NCBI GenBank assembly: GCA_017398145.1
Contig: JAFQHD010000232.1
Location: 1 to 40,446, forward strand
Source: Clostridia bacterium
GTDB lineage: Bacteria; Bacillota; Clostridia; Oscillospirales; CAG-272
Direction: 5' to 3'
DNA length: 40,446 nucleotides
The position numbers and the translations under genes are program-made. This document shows, piece after piece, positions 1 through 7,323 of this stretch; position 1 is the stretch's first letter, and each line of letters starts with the position of its first letter. A model generated the notes under the pieces. That model saw only the letters and a list, made by a program, of their open reading frames with translations. It ran no database searches and was not told where the DNA came from.

Positions 1-375
1 CTGTAGCAGCTCTGCCGTTACCCCGTTGCCGTCGGTCAATGTTTTAGTGAATGTTCCGTCGTAGATCTTCCCTTTTCCGCAGGAAGGACTTTTGGCTTTG
101 AGGATGGCTATCTTGCAGTTATTCTCAAGAGCTGTACGTAAAGCTATCTCGGCTCCTTTGATATACTCGGCAGTAACGTCCTTTCCTTCCTTATTTATTA
201 TATAGGAAGAAACACGCTCAGCAGGCGGCCTCGGAACGGATAATCCGCCGTCCACCTCGGGGCATATAGGAAATAGGTTATTACCCTCCAATGCCGACAG
301 ATCTATCCTATTTTTATCCTTACCGTCATAACGGCATTTTCTGCCCAAAAGACATGCACTTATCAGTATGTTCAT
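1..375 (-). CDS. DUF523 family protein (3' end outside window)
   Basis: This frame stays open from an ATG at 375 to the window edge, giving 125 codons with no stop, so the C-terminus is missing. The N-terminus MNILISACLLG followed by KCRYDG, then CPEVDGGL, PRPPAE and a C-terminal-side KSPSCG, is the pattern of the DUF523 (YbbK-like) family. Conserved cysteines (residues 8, 14 and the PSCG cysteine) are visible and suggest a metal or cofactor site, but no biochemical role is established for the family as far as I know. It starts 10 bases after the murI stop on the same strand, so it is probably the last or a late gene of the DUF1385-prmC-ddl-murI cluster. Family assignment is fairly sure; function is not. 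Confidence 0.8.
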   Translation of the reverse strand, partial: MNILISACLLGRKCRYDGKDKNRIDLSALEGNNLFPICPEVDGGLSVPRPPAERVSSYIINKEGKDVTAEYIKGAEIALRTALENNCKIAILKAKSPSCGKGKIYDGTFTKTLTDGNGVTAELLQ

Positions 376-385
376 TTAACCGGAA

Positions 386-1168
386 TTAATATTTCTCTAT
401 ATCGACCTTAAAAACATTATCGCCCACCGGCATTTCAAGATAAATGCTTGCAGCAGACTTAAAAGAGTTAATATCATCGCTGACATAATACTCAATTTTT
501 CCGTTACCGCCTCCGGGTGTTATATTTTCAAAAAGGCGTTTTGCCGCTTCCGCTCCGGTGTTTACAAGGCTTACACCGGGGAGCACCTTTGAGATAACGG
601 GTGCGATTATGGGATAATGGGTGCATCCGAGAATAAGAGCATCAGCACCGAAGCGCTTGATATCCTCAAGATATCTCTCGGCTGTGAGATAGGTTATACG
701 ATCCTCGGGATCGGTAAATCCGTTTTCAACAAGAGGAACGAAGAGAGGACAAGGGGTAGAAACGGTCTCTATATCGGGGCGTACACTCTCGATATGCTTG
801 ACGTAAGCTCCGCTCTTGACGGTAGCGTTGGTACCGATAATACCAACCTTGCCGTTCTCGGTAAGCTCACACGCCTTCTCTGCTGCCGCCTCCACTACAC
901 CAAATATAGGAACAGAAAACTCGCTTCTCAATATCTCAATGGCATTGGCGCTGACGGTGCCGCAGGCGATAAGTATGGCATCCACACCCTTGGAGAGCAG
1001 GAATCTTACGTCTTGACAGGAATACTTTATGATAGTTTCCTTTGATCTGGTTCCGTAAGGAACTCTGCCTGTGTCACCAAAATATATTATATCCTCATGG
1101 GGCATCATTTTGACTATCTGCTTTATTGCTGTCAAGCCGCCCATGCCGCTGTCAAATACACCGATCAC
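386..1168 (-). CDS. murI: glutamate racemase MurI
   Basis: Glutamate racemase converts L-glutamate to D-glutamate for peptidoglycan in the cytoplasm. The protein opens with IGVFDSGMGGLTA, has YFGDTGRVPYG near residue 35, the first catalytic cysteine in LIACGTVSANA near residue 68 and the second in LILGCTHYP near residue 178. I chose the GTG at 1168 (260 residues): it has GAGGAG six bases upstream and places the family-typical start directly at the DSG motif. An upstream ATG at 1222 would add 18 residues encoded by a repeat and has no support. The usual ACNT motif around the first cysteine reads ACGT here. Upstream lies ddl, so two peptidoglycan precursor steps are adjacent. Confidence 0.93.
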   Translation of the reverse strand: MIGVFDSGMGGLTAIKQIVKMMPHEDIIYFGDTGRVPYGTRSKETIIKYSCQDVRFLLSKGVDAILIACGTVSANAIEILRSEFSVPIFGVVEAAAEKACELTENGKVGIIGTNATVKSGAYVKHIESVRPDIETVSTPCPLFVPLVENGFTDPEDRITYLTAERYLEDIKRFGADALILGCTHYPIIAPVISKVLPGVSLVNTGAEAAKRLFENITPGGGNGKIEYYVSDDINSFKSAASIYLEMPVGDNVFKVDIEKY

Positions 1169-1183
1169 GTCATTCTCCTCCAC

Positions 1184-1292
1184 ATGAATTATGAGTAATG
1201 AAATGCAAAATGCAAACTGCAAAATGCAAACTTATGGATGAAAACAGTTGGTCAAGCACCTGTTTTCTTCCTTTGATTACGAATTACGCATT
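1184..1292. repeat. short hairpin element between ddl and murI
   Basis: The ddl-murI gap holds a perfect 14-base tandem duplication (TGCAAAATGCAAAC at 1204-1217 and 1218-1231) next to an imperfect hairpin (GGATGAAAACAG at 1236-1247 with CTGTTTTCTTCC at 1260-1271, loop 12). It is bordered by ATGAATT (1184-1190) and AATTACGCATT (1282-1292). The ddl stop codon lies inside the latter motif, so the last codons of ddl appear to come from the element. There is no T-run, so it is not a normal terminator. Related units are at 7259, 8633 and 16489. Confidence 0.6.
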
Positions 1293-2327
1293 TCTCTTGT
1301 TGTATGCCAATTCAACAATTTTTTCACATAACTCATTGTAACTGATGCCTGCCGCCGCTGCCTCCTGAGGCATAAGGCTGTTGGGAGTCATACCGGGCAG
1401 CGTGTTAGCCTCAAGGCAGTAGAACTCGCCGTCTTCACGATCGAGAAGAAAGTCTACTCTTGAGTATCCCCCCAGACAAAGAGAATTATGTACAGAAAGT
1501 GCAAGCTCGGAGATACGCTTGGTCTGTGCTTCGGTTATCTCGGCAGGAGTTACCTCCTTCGTGGTGCCCTGATACTTGTTCTTATAGTCATACCAACCGT
1601 TTACGGGGATTATCTCAATAGGAGGAAGAGCAACGCCGTCAAGCACGGCAACAGAAAACTCTCTGCCCTCTATCTTCTTTTCTATAACTATCTTGTTTTC
1701 ATACTTCTTAGCGTAGTCAAGTGCCGCTGTAAGCTCTGCTTCATCGGCTACGATAGAAACTCCTACGCTGGAGCCGCAGTTTGCAGGCTTGACAACGCAA
1801 GGATAACCAACCTCACGGCCGACACGATCGATAGTATCAACATCCGTGTCGTAGATAATACCTTCGGCGTTAGGAATAGAGTTCTGTGTCATAAGCTGCT
1901 TTGAAACAGCCTTATCCATAGCAAGGAGGCTGCCTGCAAAGCCGCTGCCTGTATAGCACTTGATGCCGAAGTTATCAAGGGTAGCCTGAAGCGAACCATT
2001 CTCACCCATAGCACCGTGAAGTGCTAAGAAAACAACATCGGCATACGCACAGATGTCAAGAACGTTTACGCCTATAAGAGCTTCTCTTCCGCCGTTTGAT
2101 GCCTTGACCGCCTCAAGGTCGGGCTCGGTGGAGGCTATCTTGTAGCTGTGATCGGATTTATCTGTAAAGAGCTCGGCTATATCACCGTCATAATCTATAC
2201 CCATATAAACATCACAGAGACAGACCTTGTGACCGTTCTGTACAAGGGCGTTGGCTATAAGGCTGCCCGAAACAAGTGAAACGTCTCTTTCGGGACTGAG
2301 TCCTCCTGCTAAAACTACTATATTCAT
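1284..2327 (-). CDS. ddl: D-alanine--D-alanine ligase
   Basis: This cytosolic ATP-grasp enzyme joins two D-alanines for the peptidoglycan stem peptide. The 347-residue length is normal. The N-terminus MNIVVLAGGLSPERDVS is the substrate-binding signature, ALHGAMGENG follows near residue 103, the ATP-grasp core contains VVKPANCGSSVGVS near residue 178, and the metal-binding end reads FYCLEANTLPGMTPNSLMP near residue 305. It starts 7 bases after the prmC stop with AAAGG upstream, so it is cotranscribed with prmC and DUF1385 and followed by murI. The final codons (AAT GCG TAA) lie within a repeat motif shared with the element at 16489-16560. Confidence 0.96.
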   Translation of the reverse strand: MNIVVLAGGLSPERDVSLVSGSLIANALVQNGHKVCLCDVYMGIDYDGDIAELFTDKSDHSYKIASTEPDLEAVKASNGGREALIGVNVLDICAYADVVFLALHGAMGENGSLQATLDNFGIKCYTGSGFAGSLLAMDKAVSKQLMTQNSIPNAEGIIYDTDVDTIDRVGREVGYPCVVKPANCGSSVGVSIVADEAELTAALDYAKKYENKIVIEKKIEGREFSVAVLDGVALPPIEIIPVNGWYDYKNKYQGTTKEVTPAEITEAQTKRISELALSVHNSLCLGGYSRVDFLLDREDGEFYCLEANTLPGMTPNSLMPQEAAAAGISYNELCEKIVELAYNKRNA

Positions 2328-2334
2328 AGATAAA

Positions 2335-3015
2335 TTACCTTTCTATTATTGCAACTCGCGGATTACCGCCGTAGTCGTTATATACCTTGCACTCACAAAG
2401 CGACAAGATATCTTCCTTCTGATCGTAGCCTATCTCAAGGAGCATAACACGGGGATCATAATCACGGATAAGCACACGGTAAAAGTCCATTCCGTCCTCT
2501 CCTCCGTCAAGAGCTATCATAGGCTCGTGACGGGTGACCTCAAGGGTAGGAACAACATCGCTTCTTATATAAGGGGGATTTGAAAATATTACATCAAAGT
2601 CACCCTCTGCCCTGTCCTTCAATATATCCCGACAGATAAATCTGCACCTGCCGCTCAGACCCATCCGCTCTGCGTTGAGCTTGGTCATAGCCAGAGCCTC
2701 CTCGGATATATCAACAAAGGTACATACCGTATCTACGGTATGCTTGAGAATACTCAAGCCTATACAGCCGCTGCCGCAGCAGAGATCTGCTATAGAGTCT
2801 CCCGACTCAACATACTTAAGCCCGTGCTCCACCAGATGCTCGGTATCGGGACGTGGGATAAGACAGGATGTATTGAGCTTAAATGTATCATCCCAGAAAT
2901 ACCACTCGCCTATAACATACGCAAGAGGCTCGCCCGATTCAACACGATTTTTCGCCCTTTCAAGCTCCTCACCGTCAAAATGCTCCTTCAAAAAGGAAAG
3001 CTCTCGGTCAGTCAT
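2335..3015 (-). CDS. prmC: release factor glutamine methyltransferase PrmC, short N-terminus
   Basis: PrmC methylates the GGQ glutamine of peptide chain release factors using S-adenosylmethionine. Visible are GEPLAYVIGEWYFW followed by CLIPRPDTE, the SAM loop DLCCGSGCIGLS and the catalytic FSNPPYI. I start at ATG 3015 (226 residues), which overlaps the DUF1385 stop by 8 bases and suggests translational coupling. An open frame continues upstream, but those 28 residues are only the other-frame reading of DUF1385. From this start GEPLAYVIG begins near residue 28, whereas PrmC proteins usually carry a helical release-factor-binding domain of about 70 residues first, so that domain is largely missing. 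The catalytic part is complete. Confidence 0.9.
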   Translation of the reverse strand: MTDRELSFLKEHFDGEELERAKNRVESGEPLAYVIGEWYFWDDTFKLNTSCLIPRPDTEHLVEHGLKYVESGDSIADLCCGSGCIGLSILKHTVDTVCTFVDISEEALAMTKLNAERMGLSGRCRFICRDILKDRAEGDFDVIFSNPPYIRSDVVPTLEVTRHEPMIALDGGEDGMDFYRVLIRDYDPRVMLLEIGYDQKEDILSLCECKVYNDYGGNPRVAIIER

Positions 3016-4054
3016 TGTTTTCTTCGGTTGCCTCAGATTCCTCTGCTTTAGCCTCTTCCTCGGCTGTTTTTTTGAGATTCTCCTCGGTGGGAGGAACAAA
3101 ATCGGGAAAATCCTCGGGAAGTGCGGTCTTAAGAGCGATTATAGCAACCTCAAGCTGCTTCTCGTCAGGCTCACGGGTAGTGATACGCTGCATAAATAGA
3201 CCGGGTGCGGAAAGCATACGGATAAACCAATTATCGTACTTACCGGCAAGCATGATAAACTCAAAGCCAAGGCCCACAGCCACAGGCATAAGGGGAAGCT
3301 TGATGAAAAATCTGATCCAGAGCTTATCTGGCCACGGTACGAACATGAAGATAAGAATGCTTATTATAAGCATAACAAACATAAAGCTTGTTCCGCAACG
3401 GGGATGGAAACGGCTGTATTTCTTTACATTTTCAGGGGTAAGCTCCTCGCCCGCCTCGTAACAGAAAATCGACTTGTGCTCTGCACCGTGATATTCAAAG
3501 GTACGGCGTATATCCTTCATAAGGGATACAAGAGAGAGATAGGCAATAAATATACCTATCTTAAGAAAGCCCTCTACCACAGTCTTCCAATTGCAGATTT
3601 CGGCACCGGCAAGGTTCTCAATCCACTTAGCTATTATCATAGGCAAATACATGAAAAGTCCCAGTGCCAGAGCCACGCCCAGCACGGAGGCTATGACCAT
3701 AACAAAGTCCATAAGAGACTTTCCGAATTTCTTTTCAAGCCACTTTTCAAACCTCGAAGGCTCCTCGTCTATACCCTCGCCGTATACCTCGGCGGATATG
3801 TTCAGCACCTTGAAGCTGAGAAGGAAGGATTCTACCATTCCCACAACGCCTCGGATTATAGGCAGGTTAAGTATTTTATGCTTTTTACGGACAGAGGTAT
3901 GCTTTTCCTTGGTAACCACAACGGTACCGTCCTCACGGCGCACCGCCACTCCCATGGTTCCGTCCTTGCCCTTCATCATAACGCCCTCGAGTACGGCTTC
4001 GCCGCCTACTGTACCCAAACGGCAGTTTAAATTTTTGTTTTCTTTCTTAGACAT
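3008..4054 (-). CDS. DUF1385 membrane protein (YqhQ-like)
   Basis: The 348-residue protein begins with a cytosolic stretch containing LGTVGGEAVLEGVMMKG, the hallmark of DUF1385, followed by RGVVGMVESF. Hydrophobic segments occur near residues 118-142, 160-180 and 224-243, and between them is YHGAEHKSIFCYE, a conserved polar block with histidines and a glutamate. The C-terminal 30 residues are highly acidic. The family's biochemical role is not established. In Firmicutes it is commonly found beside prmC and prfA, and here prmC overlaps its 3' end. It is divergent from pfkA across a 181-base A+T-rich gap. Confidence 0.87.
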   Translation of the reverse strand: MSKKENKNLNCRLGTVGGEAVLEGVMMKGKDGTMGVAVRREDGTVVVTKEKHTSVRKKHKILNLPIIRGVVGMVESFLLSFKVLNISAEVYGEGIDEEPSRFEKWLEKKFGKSLMDFVMVIASVLGVALALGLFMYLPMIIAKWIENLAGAEICNWKTVVEGFLKIGIFIAYLSLVSLMKDIRRTFEYHGAEHKSIFCYEAGEELTPENVKKYSRFHPRCGTSFMFVMLIISILIFMFVPWPDKLWIRFFIKLPLMPVAVGLGFEFIMLAGKYDNWFIRMLSAPGLFMQRITTREPDEKQLEVAIIALKTALPEDFPDFVPPTEENLKKTAEEEAKAEESEATEENND

Positions 4055-4160
4055 TTATTTCTCCTTTGGGGTTATCTTTCATATATTATATAATTATAAC
4101 ACATAATATTATAAATGTATATATTTTTTGAAAATAATTAAATATTTTTATTGATAGAAC

Positions 4161-4189
4161 TTGATTTTTACCAAATAATATATTATCAT
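4161..4189 (+). promoter_or_regulatory. candidate sigma-A promoter of pfkA
   Basis: TTGATT (4161-4166), a 17-base spacer and TATCAT (4184-4189) lie in the A+T-rich divergent gap upstream of pfkA. A start near 4196 would leave a 40-base leader with the AGGAGG site at about 4222-4227. The surrounding sequence is so A+T-rich that alternatives cannot be excluded. Confidence 0.45.
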
Positions 4190-4235
4190 ATAACCAAACA
4201 TCAATTTGACAATGATTCTTTAGGAGGATATATTT

Positions 4236-5330
4236 ATGGCAAACACGATCAAGAAGATAGGTGTTCTTACTTCCGGCGGCGACGCTCCCGGCATGAGCAC
4301 TGCGGTAAGAGCCGTTGCACTTGCTGCTCTCAAGCAGGGTATCGAGGTAGTAGCTATCTACGAGGGCTACAAGGGTCTTATCTACAATAACATCAAGACT
4401 CTCAAGAACACGGACGTTCTTAATTTCATCAACGTAGGCGGTACAGCTCTTCTGTCCGACCGTTGTGACGAGTTCAAGACCGAGGAGGGTATGGCGAAGG
4501 CTATCGCTACCTGTAAGGAAGAAAACATCGACGCTATCATCGCAATCGGCGGCGACGGTACCTTCAGAGGTGCGACAGATTTAAGCCACAGAGGCATTCC
4601 CACCATCGGTATCCCCGCAACCATCGACAACGACATCACATCCACCGACTATGCTCTCGGCTTCGACACGGCTATGAACACCAACCTCATGCTTGGTGAC
4701 AGACTCCGCGACACCTGCTGGTCCCACGCAAGATGTAACGTCATCGAGATCATGGGCAGAGGTGCAGGCTATCTTGCACTCCAGTCCGGTATAGCTCTCG
4801 GCGCAACCATCGTTGCTATCCCCGAGTGCGACTTTGACGAAGAGGCAGCAATAGCTAAGCTCAAGGCTGCAAGAGCAGGCGGTCAGCGCAGCTTTATCAT
4901 CGCAGTTGCAGAGGGCTTCCCCGCAAAGGACGGCGTTCCCTACGGCGAATATCTCACAAAGAGAATTAACGAAGAGACCAAGGCAGAGGGCTCTTGGATC
5001 GATACTAAGTTCTGCCGTCCCGCACATATGGTACGCGGCGGCGCTCCCACACTCCGCGACAGACTTATGGCGGCTCAGTTTGCAGAAAAAGCCGTTGAGC
5101 TTATCCTCGCAGGCAAGAGCGACGTCGTAGTTTGTGCAAGAAACGGCGAGATCGTTGAGACAGATATCTCCTACGCTCTCATCCTTGACAGAATGTACAA
5201 GGGTAAGCTCAAGGACGGCGACCTTGACAAGTTCAGCGCTGAGCAGGTTGAAGCTATGAAGGCATTCTGCGCTATGCGTAAGGCTGACCTTGACAGCATG
5301 TATGCCCTTGCAGAGCTTATTTCTCATTAA
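4236..5330 (+). CDS. pfkA: 6-phosphofructokinase
   Basis: Phosphofructokinase phosphorylates fructose 6-phosphate to the 1,6-bisphosphate, the committed glycolytic step. The start MANTIKKIGVLTSGGDAPGMS carries the nucleotide-binding GGDAPG. IGGDGTFRGA near residue 104 has the glycine (GGDG rather than GGDD) typical of ATP-dependent enzymes. IPATIDNDI near residue 126 holds the catalytic aspartate, EIMGRGAGYLA near residue 170 and PAHMVRGGAPTLRDRLMA near residue 262 are substrate-binding blocks. At 364 residues it is about 40 longer than the bacterial PfkA norm, the extra being a C-terminal helix-rich tail. The residue before TIDND is alanine, where ATP enzymes usually have glycine and pyrophosphate enzymes lysine, so the phosphate donor is likely but not certainly ATP. 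It is a single-gene unit with a strong RBS. Confidence 0.94.
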   Translation: MANTIKKIGVLTSGGDAPGMSTAVRAVALAALKQGIEVVAIYEGYKGLIYNNIKTLKNTDVLNFINVGGTALLSDRCDEFKTEEGMAKAIATCKEENIDAIIAIGGDGTFRGATDLSHRGIPTIGIPATIDNDITSTDYALGFDTAMNTNLMLGDRLRDTCWSHARCNVIEIMGRGAGYLALQSGIALGATIVAIPECDFDEEAAIAKLKAARAGGQRSFIIAVAEGFPAKDGVPYGEYLTKRINEETKAEGSWIDTKFCRPAHMVRGGAPTLRDRLMAAQFAEKAVELILAGKSDVVVCARNGEIVETDISYALILDRMYKGKLKDGDLDKFSAEQVEAMKAFCAMRKADLDSMYALAELISH

Positions 5331-5338
5331 TAAAAGTC

Positions 5339-5388
5339 AGTTGACCCAATAAAAAAAGCCCTTGAGGGCTTTTTTTATTGGGTCAACT
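5339..5388. terminator. bidirectional terminator between pfkA and murC
   Basis: This is a perfect 23-base-pair palindrome with a TTGA loop: arm 5339-5361, loop 5362-5365, arm 5366-5388. The G+C part is AAGCCC/GGGCTT flanked by seven A and seven T, so it works on both strands. The murC stop codon (5385-5383, minus) and its last sense codon lie inside the right arm. Confidence 0.9.
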
Positions 5389-6756
5389 ATTTACAATAGA
5401 ATACGCGATCTTATAAACGTCTCCTGCACCCATTGTAAGTATCAGGTCGCCTTTTTTTGCATTAGCTTTAAGGTACTCTTCTATCTTATCAAAGTCTCCC
5501 AGATACAGAGCCTTATCCCCTGCTCTTTCAGCAAGGAGTTTCGCAGATACGCCCAATGTATCGGTCTCTCTTGCGGCAAAAATATCCGCAAAGATGACTG
5601 TATCTATACTGTCAAAGGCACGGGCAAACTCGTCAAATAGCCCTGCGGTACGGCTGTAGGTATGAGACTGGAAAACGCACCATACTTTATTGTAGCCTCG
5701 CTTCGATACACCCTCAAGAGTTGTCTTTATCTCACTTGGATGATGGGCATAATCATCGTATACGTCTATTCCGTTATACTTTCCTATATATTCAAATCTT
5801 CTGTTTGCGCCTCTGAATGCGGCAAGTGCCTTAGCCACAGGCTCAAAGGGCAGTCCGCATATATCGGCAACGGCAACCGCTACCAGCGCATCAAGAACGC
5901 TGTGCTCACCGGGAACTCCCAAGGTCACTCTGCCGAGATCCTCCGAGCCCTTGACCACATTGAAGCTGCCAAAGCCGTGGTCATAAGTTATGTCAACCGC
6001 GTTATACTCTGCCTCATTACCCTTGGTACTGACACGGATAAGCTGACCCTCATAGTCCTCGCAGGCCTCAACCGTATAATCGTCATCGATGTTGACGACC
6101 GCTGTCTCAGCAAGGGCAAGATAGCGTTTGAAGGAGTCTACGGTCTGCTCCATAGAGAGAAAATAATCCACGTGGTCGCGGTCTACGTTCAGCACCACTG
6201 CGATACTGGGGAAGAAGGAAAGAAAGGAGTCGGTATACTCACACGCCTCAAAGATAAAATGCTCCTTTCCACCTACACGGTAAGCACCGCCGTCAAGCAT
6301 GTGCAGACGCACACCGTTTACGATGGTGGGGTCAGCCCCAGCTGTCATAAACACCTCGGATATCATGGAGGTGGTGGTAGATTTGCCGTGCATACCCGCA
6401 ACACCTATACGGTTCTTGTATGCCTGCATTATATAGCCAAGAAACTCAGCGCGTTTGATACGGGGCAAGCCTAACTCTATGGCTCTTGCCATCTCGGGGT
6501 TATCATCATGGACAGCGGCGGTATAAACTATAGCCTCGCAGCCTTCTACGTTTTGTGCATCGTGGGCGTAGATGAGCTTTATGCCTGATGCTTCAAGCTT
6601 TTCCGTGGCTTCGCTTCTGCTTCTGTCAGAGCCTGTCACCTCAAAGCCGCGGTCCTTTGCTATCATGGCAAGGCTGGACATGCTTATTCCGCCTATGCCT
6701 ATGAAATGAAGCTTTTTGACCCTTGATAACAAATCGTTCAACTCGGTTTTGTTCAT
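5383..6756 (-). CDS. murC: UDP-N-acetylmuramate--L-alanine ligase
   Basis: MurC adds the first amino acid, L-alanine, to UDP-MurNAc in the cytoplasm. The Rossmann start HFIGIGGISMSSLA is near residue 17, the ATP loop GMHGKSTTTSM near residue 109 (Ser where most MurC have Thr after GK), ACEYTDSFLSF near residue 170, and the C-terminal ligase domain contains VYDDYAHHPSEI near residue 340. I start at ATG 6756 (457 residues) because AGAAAGG lies eight bases upstream; an in-frame ATG nine codons earlier has no RBS. It shares a divergent A+T-rich gap with spoVG and ends inside the terminator at 5339-5388. Confidence 0.95.
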   Translation of the reverse strand: MNKTELNDLLSRVKKLHFIGIGGISMSSLAMIAKDRGFEVTGSDRSRSEATEKLEASGIKLIYAHDAQNVEGCEAIVYTAAVHDDNPEMARAIELGLPRIKRAEFLGYIMQAYKNRIGVAGMHGKSTTTSMISEVFMTAGADPTIVNGVRLHMLDGGAYRVGGKEHFIFEACEYTDSFLSFFPSIAVVLNVDRDHVDYFLSMEQTVDSFKRYLALAETAVVNIDDDYTVEACEDYEGQLIRVSTKGNEAEYNAVDITYDHGFGSFNVVKGSEDLGRVTLGVPGEHSVLDALVAVAVADICGLPFEPVAKALAAFRGANRRFEYIGKYNGIDVYDDYAHHPSEIKTTLEGVSKRGYNKVWCVFQSHTYSRTAGLFDEFARAFDSIDTVIFADIFAARETDTLGVSAKLLAERAGDKALYLGDFDKIEEYLKANAKKGDLILTMGAGDVYKIAYSIVNS

Positions 6757-6862
6757 TGGAAATACCTTTCTGATTTCATACAAAATAACACATTTTACAC
6801 AGTTAATTTACTTTTTTTGTATGATTTACCTAAATTATTAAAATATTTATAATTATGCCTTA

Positions 6863-6891
6863 TTGAATAATTCATAATTGTCCTGTATAAT
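6863..6891 (+). promoter_or_regulatory. sigma-A-type promoter of spoVG
   Basis: TTGAAT (6863-6868), a 17-base spacer and a perfect TATAAT (6886-6891) precede spoVG. A start near 6898 gives a leader of about 60 bases that is unusually G+C-rich for this gap. In Bacillus spoVG is sigma-H dependent; this site resembles a housekeeping promoter instead. Confidence 0.7.
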
Positions 6892-6959
6892 TTTACCATA
6901 GCAACGGACAAGCTGCTACCCGGCAACCGTAAGCGTATTTCAATAAGGAGGAAAAACCC

Positions 6960-7250
6960 GTGGAAATTACTGACATCAAGATAAGAAAACTTTTCAACGA
7001 GGAGGGTCCTATGAAAGCTATAGCTTCCGTGACCTTCGACCATCAGCTTGCGGTACATGACATCAAAGTAATAAATGCGCGTGAAAAGTTATTCATCGTA
7101 ATGCCCTCACGCAAGAACCCCGACGGTACATACCGTGACATCGTTCATCCCATCAATGCGGATTTCAGAGCCGCTCTTGAGAACGGCGTTATCGAGGCAT
7201 ACGAAAGAGAGCTCGCCGAACAGGCAGCGCTGGATTATGCGGATGCATAA
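6960..7250 (+). CDS. spoVG: septation/sporulation regulator SpoVG
   Basis: SpoVG is a small nucleic-acid-binding regulator that affects septation, sporulation and virulence genes in Firmicutes. The 96-residue protein matches the family along its length: MEITDIKIRK, ASVTFDHQLAVHDIKVI, FIVMPSRKNPDGTYRDIVHP and the helical C-terminus starting INADFR. The start is GTG at 6960, with AAGGAGG (6945-6951) eight bases upstream; the first in-frame ATG is at residue 18, too late. It has its own promoter and is followed by a hairpin terminator at 7286. Confidence 0.95.
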   Translation: MEITDIKIRKLFNEEGPMKAIASVTFDHQLAVHDIKVINAREKLFIVMPSRKNPDGTYRDIVHPINADFRAALENGVIEAYERELAEQAALDYADA

Positions 7251-7258
7251 TCCAAACG

Positions 7259-7323
7259 CAAAATGTAAAATGCAAAATTAAGGAGGCTTTTCGCCATATG
7301 GCGAGAAGCTTCTTTTTGCATTA
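7259..7323. repeat. short hairpin element after spoVG
   Basis: CAAAATGTAAAATGCAAAAT (7259-7278) leads through TAAGGAGG into a stem, and TTTTTGCATTA (7313-7323) closes it, so TGCAAAA and TTTTGCA also pair outside the main hairpin. The stop codon of the convergent gene at 7321 is part of the right border. The same opening 14 bases, at the same 23-base distance from GGAGG, recur at 8633. Confidence 0.55.
7286..7317 (+). terminator. terminator of spoVG
   Basis: GCTTTTCGCC (7286-7295), loop ATAT, GGCGAGAAGC (7300-7309) form a 10-bp stem with one G-U pair, followed by TTCTTTTT. It lies 36 bases after the spoVG stop, between converging genes. Confidence 0.8.

Noticed and set aside
4206..4211. TTGACA as the -35 box of pfkA
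   Set aside because: A -10 box at proper distance would overlap the RBS and start codon, leaving no leader; the site at 4161-4189 is preferred.
4581..5327. 248-codon open frame antisense to pfkA
   Set aside because: It mirrors the codon pattern of pfkA on the other strand, with an abnormal composition and no RBS.
6901..6937. SAM-I riboswitch in the spoVG leader
   Set aside because: ACCCGGCAACCG matches a core stretch of that class, but the other conserved helices and the required length (over 100 bases) are absent.
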